From Gavia stellata (Eukaryota > Chordata > Aves > Gaviiformes > Gaviidae), in the NCBI RefSeq assembly GCF_030936135.1, contig NC_082619.1:1057208-1121207 (forward strand): DNA of 64,000 nt. Direction: 5' to 3'. A program made the translations under genes and the position numbers. Under the pieces are notes generated by a model. That model made no database searches. It was not told the origin of the DNA and saw only the letters and a list, made by a program, of their open reading frames with translations. Below, in pieces: positions 1 through 10,680 of this stretch; the stretch's first letter is position 1, and each line of letters opens with the position of its first letter.

Positions 1-2790
1 GGCCACATCCGGGAGAGGAGAGCCGCGGCGAGGCGGGCTGCAGACCAAGGGCACCAGGACAAACTGGCCTCCCTGCTTCCCAGCCAGCATGCGTGCACGG
101 GGACGGGAGTGGGGAGGGAGGCGGGCGAGGGACGGGTGCTTGCCTCACCTCCCTCTTGCCCTCTCCCACGATGTGCGGGCCTTCAGCGAGCTGCAGGCAG
201 CTTCTGCCCTCCCAGTGCCAAACTGAAGCATGCTCCGAATGCCGTGCTGCCAGCGATGTCCTGGTTTCGGGTCCTTCGCATCCCACGCTGCCTTGGCGGA
301 GTGGCAGCCCGGGAGTCACGCCTGAAGCAAGCATCCCGCAAGCCAGGTCCCAGCCTCTTTCACGAGAGGCGCAAGCAGCACTGCTCTCTATTTCCAAAGG
401 GCATGTGCTGGCTGCTCCTTTAGAGACACTCTGAGAGCTACCGGGGAAAAGCATTCACGCTTCTTTGCTGTCCCGCCTTAATGTTCCCCTAGAGCCACCT
501 CCTACCATCCTCCCTTCCTCCAAAGCGAGCCGCCACCACTGCCAGCGTGCCTGCTCCAGGGCAGGACTGGGCTCTCTGGCTCGCAGGCAGCTGGAGCTTC
601 ACCCGCTTGTCAGGAGCAGGGGCCCTGCCTGCACCAAAGCGCCTGCACTCGCTCCGACGGCTCGGTTCGCAGGCCAAGCCGGAGAGCGTGCACCCCCCGC
701 AGCACGTAGCCACCCCAGCGAGACCCTGGGTTCTCCAGCAGCCACAGCCAGAGCTCCCCGGGGAGCCGCAGCAGCACCTCGAGCGTGCGGCGTCAGCAGG
801 CTCTCGGCAAGGCACCAGCACATCTGCGGGTCCTTCTCAGGCCAACGCTGCTCCCAGCATCTCGGAGGCAGCTCTCCTGTCCCCTCTGAAGCCTAAGCAC
901 TATTTTAGATCCCATGTTTTATTAGTCCAGCTGCATTCAGATCAGCCATCCTAGTATTTGCTGATTTCCACCAAGGCAACATCACAGAAGGATGCATATT
1001 AAAATGTTATAGTTGCATCATCTAAGTTCTCCCATACTCTTGTTATTTTGCACAGATACGTTTTACCAAGAAAATACCTGGTAATAAACAAGTAATAGAT
1101 GTTTTGCGTAAATTCAGGATTGCGATGAGCACTGATACGAGGCCCCTCTGGTAGTAATAAACATACATACCTCTACCTAAAACTTTGGAACTGCAGCCTT
1201 CAAAGTTGCAAGAGCAGAAGCTTATGCTGTTTTCGGTACTAAAGAAGTTTTGTGCTTAGTACCAGCATTAGGAAGGCGAATGCGCCTTCCTAAGTAGCAG
1301 CTTATATTCCCACCTATCACACAAGCTAGCCAGCTGCCCTCTTCTGTTGCTCTGTAAGAGAGGCACGCTCTCACTCAAGCAGGGTGGACGGGAAGGTACA
1401 AGCATCTAACCAGGGCAACAAGTCTCCACGGTGAGGTGAATTCAATAATTCCATGGTATTTTATTTTTTTTTCTTTTTTTTTTTACATCTCCAGAAGCAC
1501 TCGGGTAAGTGAGAGCAAAAATGAGCTTGTGTCAAATGTAACTCCGCTCTTCAAGACTGCAGCTGTCCCAGGTTACCAGAAAAAAAAAAAACAGAATAGG
1601 ACCTTGGTGATAGAAGGGGAAATACAACTGGAAAATACGCAGGACTGAAGAGCAAGCTTTCAATATGCTGCAGCAAGCAGCTCTGAACTCTCACTGCTGC
1701 CTCAGGCTATTGCCTTGCGCTCCCAAACCATCTTCCTGCCTGACAGGCTGCAACAGGGGCCACGCGAGCAAAGCCTTCCCGTCACTGCCTTTCTGCCCAC
1801 AGAAGCGGGGCCTGCCCAGGGTGGTTTCCTTCAGTTTGGCTATTAAAAAAAACAGAGCTCGCTTCCCACAAGACCTACAAACGGTGCCCGGTTCTCCATT
1901 CCTCTCTTGGCCTCAGTCGCTGGCTGTGAGCAGCAGTCCGTGGTTTATATATGCACTTGCAAGCAGCGATGGAAGAGTATCTGCCCCCAAAGCACGCGGT
2001 GAAGCTTAACTGACTACCCCATAAATACAGGCGGGAGAGTCAGCGCAGCTAGGGTCCAGCAAGTTCCCACCTGTAGCCCGGAGAGGTACCAACAGACTTC
2101 GGAAGAGCCGTTAGCAAAGCACAATTTGTTTGGCAGAGGCGACCACAGACGGCGATGGCCGCAGCAGACGTTATAGCCCATCCTTTTACCGGCAGGATGA
2201 CAATTATTTACCCTCCTTGTCCCTGCCTTCGAAAAAACACCACTACACAAATTCCAGTAAAAAAGAAAGCTGTTATTTACAAGTGTACACACAGATTCTA
2301 GGACTGCCAGAAACATAACACAGTGAACAAAAAACAGGGGAGGAAGTCCCAAGACTCCCCCACCCCAGAGAAGACTTTGCCGTTAACGCTTCTCGCCCAC
2401 AGCCCTCCTAGTGCTGGAGAATCACCGCCGGGAGCGGTTCTGAGGACTGGCCCCTGACCACTACTGAAGACAAGGCATTGCCATGGAAACTGCTGGCTGC
2501 GTTTAAGACAGGCTCCCCGGGACCCCAAGGAGAGCAACTGCGTTTATTTCCGCAAGTGCTTTCTCGCAAGCAGGGATTAAGGGAAGCTCTCTGCCCGGCC
2601 TCCAGCTCCAAGCCCGACAAATCTGATCGCAAGGGTTTACGCTTTGCGCTGAAGTGAGCCCCCCGCAGCAGTGCTGGGGAGGTGCCAAGCTATCAGCACC
2701 ACTGTCCAGAGAGAAGTCTGGGGGGACCAAGCCGCCGCCGTTAGCTACTCCCAAACAAGGGTCGGGAAAGCACTTTAAACACCCTCCGTA
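1..2790. other. Intergenic stretch downstream of BUD13, no recognised gene
   Basis: The first ~900 bases are GC-rich and hold several overlapping short open frames on both strands, which is what GC-rich noncoding DNA gives by chance. None contains a recognisable domain, and no consistent chain of splice sites joins them. From about 900 the composition turns AT-richer, with a T-rich run near 1466-1482 and an A run near 1580. In mammals the region beyond BUD13 is also gene-poor. I cannot exclude a lncRNA exon or a long alternative BUD13 3' UTR. Confidence 0.5.
1268..1293. repeat. Perfect 11-bp inverted repeat (hairpin)
   Basis: The arms TTAGGAAGGCG and CGCCTTCCTAA are exact reverse complements separated by the 4-base loop AATG. 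Either strand could fold into an 11-bp stem. It sits in gene-free DNA and no target-site duplication was found around it. Confidence 0.85.
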
Positions 2791-2792
2791 TG

Positions 2793-2798
2793 TTTATT
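2793..2798 (-). terminator. BUD13: Candidate poly(A) signal for BUD13
   Basis: TTTATT on the plus strand reads AATAAA on the minus strand. It is the first canonical hexamer I found downstream of the BUD13 stop at 3692, implying a 3' UTR of about 0.9 kb. A second AATAAA lies near 2545. A variant hexamer nearer the stop may be used instead. Confidence 0.4.
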
Positions 2799-3691
2799 TC
2801 CACAAGAAATTGACCCCCCAAGGAGTTGCGGGGGCTCCTGAAGATTTTGCTGTCAAATACAGCATCGTGGGTTGGTCTCACAACCTCCTGCAGGAGAGAG
2901 CCGGGGTGATGCACAGCAAGCAGCTTCCAGCTCAGACAGGGCTAGGAGAAGCTGAGCTTTACTAACTTCACTGCACGTCAGCAACTCCACGAACTAGAGG
3001 GCACAATAACTTAAGAGTGTCCTTTGGGTGTGCTGGGAAGGACACAGGGAGGATCGGACACCCGCCCACAAGCGAATCAGCTCACAGTACTAAGTAGTTT
3101 TAGGGCAGAGCTGCTCTCTGGAAGAACTCGACCACAACTGAAACTGCAACTGCCTTCTGGAACAGACTGACCTACTGGATGAGGTGAACTCTCCGGTGAC
3201 CGAATGGTCAGCGTACTTCTACCATGAAGAAAAACCTGAGATTTAGGACACCTGAAAACTTGTGAACCACCCTCAGAGGACAAAGCATTTGGCATGAAAC
3301 AATTAAGCATATAGTTTCTAGTTTGTTAGAAAAGTATTAAGCGGACCAGAGACCAACGTCTGCAGCACCTTATGGGGGAGCACCAGAGAGGCAAGGTACT
3401 CCGGCAGGCAGGGGCCACCACACCTCTCCTCCATGCTCAGCCACTGTGCTGCTCCAAGTAGCTGCAGTTCTCTGCACTCATCCTCTCTGGCTGACAGGAA
3501 AATCCTCTTTCGGCAGCTCTCCTCTAAATTCAGCCTTGGCTCTCGGAAGATGGTCCACTGGGATGCTGCGCGCCAAGGACAGGGCTTGCTCCAAGCAGAG
3601 CGAGCCACTCCTCATGGCTCTGGCAGTGACAGTAGGTGAACCTCTGCAGCATCAATTGGGGAGCGCTGCTCTGCGTGGTCCTTCATCTTGT

Positions 3692-6600
3692 TTACATGTC
3701 CTCGACGCTCCACTTGTACGCAAGCTCCTGAACCGCCTTCTTGTTGGCTATCCTGGCAAAGCGCTGCTGCTCAAATCCGTTGGACCTACAAAGTAATACC
3801 GAGAAGACCATGGGGCTGCTGCGCAGAAGCTCTTCTGAAGCAACGAAACTTTTTAGAGACATTATGAGTTTTCCACTGCTTTCACTCTGGCTCAGTTTCC
3901 ACCTCCATCTGCGGTTAACAACAGTCAGCGTCTCTGAAGCAAGTTCTGCCACCTACATCCTGAGGACGAGCGGGTCTCTCCCTGCCTGCTGCCGGGCGGT
4001 CGCATCGCGGAAGCTGTTCGCACCCTTGCTGACAGCACCAGCCTCACTCCCTTCTGTCCCGGCCAAGTGCGTACTCATGATCCACGCGTAACTTAACACG
4101 TTCAACCTTACTATTGCTAACAATCTCGTTCATCTGGTCACTGGGAAACTTTACACTGTGAGCTCTTTGAAGCAAAAGCTCATTTATTTTTACTATTATT
4201 CTACCACGTCACTGTATGAGGAACACGTACCTGTCCACACCATCCCAGCGATGCCCGGGCCATATATTAAATCTGTTGAGTGGAGGTGCTGGTCCATTGT
4301 ATCTAGGTTTTTCTAGAAAAAGAAAGAGCGATACAGCCTTTTACTACTTCGGCGCAAACACACGGTCACACCGTCAACCTCCGAGGTACATACAGGCAGA
4401 GCGCACAGGCCGCTTAACAGCCAACTACATCTCACAGAGGAAACTTCCAAAGACACGCTTAATCAAACCGGAGTCTGTAAGTCACAGATCCTGCTCTCTA
4501 AGCTAACAAATAACAGTAGCTGTTATGGTAACAAGCCAATAATAGCAAATACTGCTACTACGCTGACTCCAGAGAAGTAGTCCTTTAGAACGAAGCTGCT
4601 CTGGCAGTCTTAGGGTAGTTATTTAACAGCAGCTGTGTTTCTACACTGCTGGGGCCTTAAAGCATACACTGGTGTAACTCAACATCCAAACCTTTCTTTT
4701 CTTTGTTCTCTTTGGCCTTCCTTTTTTTGATTAAGTCAGCCATGGGGTCTCCTTCCCTCTCTTGCTCTCTCAGCATTCGATCCAGATCCTGGTCATCAAT
4801 ATAACGGGCCAACGGCTTCTGCATCTCTCTTATTGCATCTTCGACGTTCTGCTGCTGTTGCCTCCCCTGCGCTAGCCTGAAAACAGACACAAAGTTTCAC
4901 TGCAAAACCAAGCAAACATTTATTGTGACTTGCTCAATTTGCAGGATCAATCACAGTCCCGAACTTCCGCTGCGTATACAGCATTCCCCATGCACATCCA
5001 GCAACGGAGGGAATAACTGAGGGGGTCTCCAAGACAAGTGGAACACGCACTCTCCTGGTCCCAGGCTCAAACTCAGAACGAAGGGACGTGCCACCAAAAC
5101 CACCCACTGGAAGCGGTATCATTACCGGGCTAAAAAGCAAAGAGTGGCGAGTCCTAAGCTGTAATGCAAGGCCCAAAGCCCATGCTAGGGAGCTCTGGAG
5201 AACCTTACTTACCCTTTGCCCCATTTGGCATACTGCTCATCTCTCTCGGACTTCGCTTCAGCTTTCTGCCTCTGCTCCAGCCACTCCTGCGCGAGGTTCC
5301 GCTTGCGGCCTGACTTGTCTCGGAAGACGGTCTTAGAGTGTCGGGATTCCTCTGGAATGGGCAGATGCCTCAAGTCACGCGTTTTGCAACATTTCGCCGT
5401 CTCCAGACAATTCAGTGACTAACTGCAACTCATTACAACATTTTTTTCCCTTTCACTTCTTCTAGCCCCTCAAAGAGATTATCATCCAAAGCCAGGCAGG
5501 ATCACAGCTCTGGCTTTTAGCTGCTGCGCCACACAGCCACGCTCGTACCCTGAGCTCTTTGAATATCAGCCTGCTTCTTCAGACTTGCAGACAGGGCAGA
5601 GAGAGAAAAAGCCTCTCACCCTCCCTACGAGTTCACTGGGATTGCTTTGAAACCACTGTTCATAAATCTTATTTCAGAGGCTCAGTGACCCTACCCAAGG
5701 AATCCATCAGCATGTCTAGATGCTGCTCCACAGGGATGCTCTCCATCAGCGCCCTAATACCAGGGCCTGACACAGCATCATCACGAGACAGCTGAAAGCA
5801 GAGAAAGAGAAAGCAAGCTGGTGCTCGTGCAGAGGTTTTATGTCCCTACCTTCCAAGTACTTGTTATTTCTCTCATGCCTCCTGAGCTCCTGCTGTTCCC
5901 TCCGCAGCACGTCAGCTGACACCAAGCCAGCTTTGACCCCAGATAACATCATGTTTGCCTGCAAATCAAACAAAAAATCACATTTACTGCTGGCTGAGAG
6001 CTGCCTGGCTCCAGAGGCATGGCGAGGGGAGGGCCCGAGATCAAGAGAGACAGGTCAGCAGAGACAGCCCTGTTACAAAGCCACTTCACTGGCATCCTCG
6101 CGAATAGCTTCCCCAGACCCCCAGAAACAGAGTGGACTGAGGCAGAGCTCCTCTCTCACACCTGTGTGAGAGGTGAGCACCTGCCTCGCACCTCTTCTTA
6201 CTGCAAGCAGAGGGTCTGGCACGGCTGCATACATGATGTATACAAATTGTGGAGTAGAAATTTCGTAAGTCGTTGGACTTTTACAGTTTTCTATCACCAG
6301 GAAGTAATCTACAGCTTAAATGGAAAGATGCAATGTTTACCTTCTTGGGAGATCCCTTAGCATCACGGTGGCGATGAGGTGAGAGGTCATGGGGACTCCT
6401 TGAACGATCCTTTCCGGCTGGCAGAGTCCGTCGTGGAGGAGATAAATCAGAGTCTGAAGATCTGCTCTGATTCTGTTTGAGAAGGCCGCGCTTAGGGGAA
6501 TCGCTGCGTACATGGCCTAGCCTGCGGTCTGCATCAGAGGCGTTCCGGGTACCCCACCGTGGAGATGGAGGGTCAGAGTCGTGCCTCAGGCGCCTCTGAG

Positions 6601-9600
6601 GCGAGGGCACCTGCCTAAGCTTTTTCGTGGCTGGAGAAGCACCTGCAGTAAAGGCATATACTAACTAAAAATCACAGAATTAGACAGAATTAGTCCCACG
6701 AAAGGACTAAACATGGTGGTGCATGAGGTTAACTCCTAGAAAAATCAAGACCTTAAGAGAAGACAAGCTGTAAGGAAAAGACAAGTACATGACAAGAGTC
6801 TGTGAATTATCTTCCTTCTGAACGCGTACTGCCTGGAGACAGGGTTTAAACTGTTTTCCTTTCGGACATGTTTAAGCCTTAACCAGCTAACTCTTCGGTT
6901 AATTCTAGTCCAGCTGATGAAAAAACAGAATTACAAGAACCAGCTGTACCAACAGAAGCGACAACCTATCCCTACTAATTCCACGCCACTCACCTCTCAG
7001 GACCATGCAAACAGGGTCGCAGAGAGGGCAGCCAGCAAAGCACAGGACAGATAGAACAGTCTTCTACCCACACCCACCTTTTGTTCTGCTCTGCTTTTTC
7101 AGATTAGGTGACCCAGTCTTCTTTCTCCAAGGCGGTGATGAGTCTGGGTCAGAATCATACCTCTTCTTCTGTGGAGGAGATAGATCTGGAGTAGCCTGAC
7201 GCTTCTGACGTGACAAGGACTTATCAGAGATGCCATGCCTGAGCTGAGATTGCTCTCCTTGGACTCCCCCTGATCGTGACTTGTCTGTGGTTTTGCAGCC
7301 CTTTTTCCCCATTGCTGAACTGACTCTCTTTGGAGAGACATCCGGGGAGTCATGACGCTGCCTCCTGGGAGGTGACAGGTCAGGCGAGTCATGACGCTGC
7401 TGTCCTTGGGGAGAGAGGTACAGGGAGCCATTGTGCTTCCTTCTCGGTGGGGAGAGGTCCGGGGAGTCGTGGCGCTGTCGCATGGGAGGTGACAGATCTG
7501 GAGAGTCGTGGCGCTTCCTTCTCGGTGGGGAGAGGTCCGGAGAGTCGTGGCGCTTCCTTCTCGGTGGGGAGAGGTCCGGAGAGTCGTGGCGCTTCCTTCT
7601 CGGTGGGGAGAGGTCCGGGGAGTCGTGGCGCTTCCTTCTCGGTGGGGAGAGGTCCGGGGAGTCGTGGCGCTTCCTTCTCGGTGGGGAGAGGTCCGGGGAG
7701 TCGTGGCGCTTCCTTCTCGGTGGGGAGAGGTCCGGGGAGTCGTGGCGCTTCCTTCTCGGTGGGGAGAGGTCCGGGGAGTCGTGGCGCTTCCTTCTCGGCG
7801 GGGAGAGGTCCGGGGAGTCGTGGCACTGCCGCCTGGGAGGCAAGAGGTTGGCGGAATTGTTTCTCTGTTGCCGGGGAGGGGACAGATCCGGGGAGTCGTG
7901 GCACTGTTGCCGGGGAGGGGACAGATCCGGCGAATGGTAGCGCTTCCTTCTTGGCGGGGAGAGGTCCAGGGAGTCGTGGCGCTGCCGCCTGGGAAGCAAG
8001 AGGTTGGCGGAATTGTTTCTCTGTTGCCGGGGAGGGGACAGATCCGGGGAGTCATGGCGCTGTCGCCTTGGAGGCGAGAGGTTGGGGGAGTCGTGGCGCT
8101 GTCGCCTGGGAGGGGACAGATCCCGGGAGTCGTGGTGCTGTTGCCCTGGAGGCGATTTGTCTGGGGAGTCGTGCAGCAGTCTCCTTGGTGACGAGCTGTC
8201 GGGGGAGTCATGACGCTGTCGCCTGGGAGGGGAGGAGAAGGTCAAAACAAGAGTCAGATTTTTGTTTGTTTCGTTGTCTCCAGGCTGGAAACAAAAAACA
8301 AATAGGACCTGTAAAGCTAGCAGTAGTGGTCAAGGATGAAAACAACTTTCTGAACGCTAATTCATACTTGATTCTGCACCTCCGTGTGATGACCTGCATC
8401 ACTGAGCTGCGGACTTCCCAAAGTAGACCCCAGAAGCCCTCCAAGGCAACCTGGATCACAAGAAAGCTGTAATTTTAAAGTCTCCAGAGACCCTTGCGAC
8501 ACTCAGACTACAAGACCTATTTTGTGCCCTTGTATAACCATCTTCTCACAAGGAAATGCCCCATCACACTCTCTCAGAGAGCCTGGACGCTGTGCGACCA
8601 CAGAGCATCCCACAGATGCTTTCAGAAAAGAGGCATGTTATAACACCACCATCCCCACTGCATTTTAGATCTATCGTGAGTCATCACCCAGATATCTCTC
8701 ACACTCAGAGGATTGCGGGACAGCCGCTCGCGTATCATGCAGAAACCTAGAGAGCATGCTGCCTGCCAGTTCCGCCCCCCTCACCCCAGGCAGAGGTTAT
8801 TCAACAGTAGAAAAGGAATCCCTGCACGTGCCACTTCTCACATTTCAGAGTAAAGCATTTAGAAACTGCAGAACAAGACAGACGATATCAGAACACAGGC
8901 GCTGACCGACAGAATTTCTAGTTGAAGCCCCGTACCTCATGGTAGATTTGGCAGGTACTGAAACATCCGAACTTTGCGAGTCTTCATTTTGGTCTAAACA
9001 AAAACAATCAGAAAGTCACCATCGTTAGGGTTCTCCACAGTTCATGAGCTCTTCAGCATTTGAAGGATTTTTTTTATTTTTTTTTAGCTAGTATTATTTT
9101 TAATTTGCAACCTCATTGTTTAGAGCAGTTAAACATCCAGGGAGAGAGAGTGGAAAGGTCTGATCTCACCTCCTAAAAGCTTCCATTTAGTATTTGTTCG
9201 GAATTCCTCCATGAGCTTCACTTCATCTGGACGCTCATCAATAAATTCTGCCACCTGAAGATAAAACAGAGTAAACAACATGGCTTTAAGGAAAACAAAA
9301 GAAAGGATTTCTACTCTCCAACACAAATAAATTAGCATAATTGCACTGATGTGCAGCTGATGTGTGACCATCATTTAGCTGCCTTCCTACAGGCGGATCT
9401 CACAACAATTTTTCCAAAGCCTTTGCCTTCAACGTTTATCTCTTTGCCGCCAAGATCTCCAGCCCGTGCCACAAGCCACGCTGCAGTGGTCAGCAGGCTC
9501 TGGCAATCACACGGTCACCTTCTGCCTTGCCTCCAGCGGCTGCTTTAAAGCTGTGAGAACCACCGTGTTGGCCCTACCACTTGCTTTTGGCACTTGTGAA

Positions 9601-10296
9601 AAGGCAAATACGTAAAGAACGGGCTACTTTTCTCTGCGGGGAGCTAATTCCAGCCCCTTGTGCTTAGGCCAGGAAAACTCACCCAGAGGTGGGTTTGGCA
9701 AGCGCTTTCCACAGGGGGACACGAGGCGGACCGTAAGGAGAACAGATTTAGTCTGTGAAACCGCGTTTTGACGCAATTTCCTGCTCACCACAGGCATGTC
9801 CCCTTCGTCCTCCTCCTCCTCCTTCTCCTGGACAGCAGCAATGCTATTCCAGCTGACGTCGTCGTCCACAATCCGCATCCTGGGAGCGGGGAGAGGGGCC
9901 CTGCGGTCAGGCCAACAGCAAGGGAAGGGGCCGCCCGACCGCTGCCCGCGGGTGGGAAGGGGCGCGGGGGCATTTCTAGCCTGGGGGGGGGACCCTGGGG
10001 AGCGCCCCGGGCCCGCGGGACGAGGATAAGGGGCTCGGAAGCGGGTCCCGGCGGGCGGGGCGGCGGGAGCTCCCAGGCCGAGGCCCAAGAGACAACGCGG
10101 AGGGTCGGGCCTGCCGCGAAAGGCCGCTGCCGGCGCGGGCCGCGGCCTCCCCTTTCCCCGCGACTCACCCGCCTCTGCCGGCGCCGCCCGGCGGCTTCTT
10201 CTTGCGGCGGCGGCGGGGCTGGGCGGCCTCGGCGGCGGCCGGCCCGCTCAGGTACCGCCGCAGGTACTCGGCCTTGGACAGCCCCTGCGCCGCCAT
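3692..10296 (-). CDS. BUD13: BUD13 homolog, RES-complex splicing factor (11 coding exons, 805 aa)
   Basis: BUD13 is a nuclear subunit of the retention-and-splicing (RES) complex with SNIP1 and RBMX2 and helps activate the spliceosome. Coding exons in transcript order: 10296-10169, 9879-9789, 9254-9170, 8993-8936, 8222-7078, 6642-6341, 5958-5850, 5351-5213, 4876-4692, 4312-4231, 3785-3692. All have GT-AG sites and phases that chain without a break. The start [12 protein letters not shown] matches the family. Residues ~44-101 hold the conserved [10 protein letters not shown] and [12 protein letters not shown] blocks. Residues ~121-416 are a 13-residue SPPRRxRHDSPDL repeat. The C-terminal third holds the [27 protein letters not shown] and [20 protein letters not shown] blocks, the last being the RRM-binding motif of RES, and ends YKWSVEDM. 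The human protein is about 619 residues; the excess lies mainly in the repeat. The gene reads away from ZPR1 on the same strand. Confidence 0.95.
7337..8222 (-). repeat. BUD13: Coding minisatellite, 39-bp unit, about 23 copies, in BUD13 exon 5
   Basis: The unit encodes SPPRRxRHDSPDL. I count 23 units, the first one split across the exon's acceptor. Eight consecutive units at about 7511-7822 are almost identical at DNA level, differing by roughly one base each. Older flanking units diverge ([15 protein letters not shown]). Two blocks of four units (SPPRRQ.., [17 protein letters not shown].., SPPRRK..) appear in sequence, a 156-bp higher-order duplication. The human gene has the same type of repeat (RHDTPDPSPRR), so the expansion, not the motif, is specific here. 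Each unit is rich in Ser-Pro and Arg, the pattern of phosphorylated splicing-factor tails. Confidence 0.95.
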
Positions 10297-10440
10297 TATG
10301 CCGCCAGACAGAAGGGACGGCGACGCGCGGCGGTGGGCGGGGCCGGGAATGGGCGGGGCCAGAGGCGGTGGGCGGTGCCAGGGGCGGGGTAGGAGCGGTG
10401 GGCGGGGCCAGCAGCAGCAGCAGGCGGACAGCGCTCCTCC
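10289..10440 (-). promoter_or_regulatory. BUD13: BUD13 core promoter, CpG-rich, YY1-type start
   Basis: The BUD13 start codon lies in AATGGCGGCGC, which matches the core of a YY1 motif as seen at many housekeeping gene starts. The upstream ~140 bases are GC-rich and contain repeated GGGCGG/GGCGGGGCC (GC-box) elements with no TATA box. Only about 150 bases separate the start codon from the ZPR1 poly(A) signal, so the promoter occupies essentially the whole intergenic gap. Confidence 0.55.
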
Positions 10441-10450
10441 ATCAACACCG

Positions 10451-10456
10451 TTTATT
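10451..10456 (-). terminator. ZPR1: ZPR1 poly(A) signal
   Basis: Minus-strand AATAAA lies about 225 bases downstream of the ZPR1 stop codon at 10681. No earlier canonical hexamer occurs after the stop. Cleavage would fall at about 10430, just upstream of the BUD13 promoter. Confidence 0.75.
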
Positions 10457-10680
10457 GGGGGGCCGCAGCCCCGGGGGCACCCCGACGCGCCCACCCCGCG
10501 CCCCAGCAGCAGCACGCCTCCGGGGGAGACCCCGCCGACGATCCCCGCCGCCTTCGGGCTGGAGCGGCTTCCCTGGGGCAGGCGCGCACCCCGGGGAGGG
10601 GAGAGGGGCCGTGGCCCCCAACAAGTCCTGGTCCCTGGAGCCGTCGGGGGAAGAGGCCGAAGGGGTCCGGCTGCGCCCGG

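Noticed and set aside
1466-1482. T-rich run considered as the tail of a retroposed element
   Set aside because: No recognisable element body or target-site duplication flanks it.
7337-8222. CRISPR-like regular repeat array
   Set aside because: The 39-bp units are contiguous with no spacers and lie in frame in a eukaryotic coding exon; it is a coding minisatellite.
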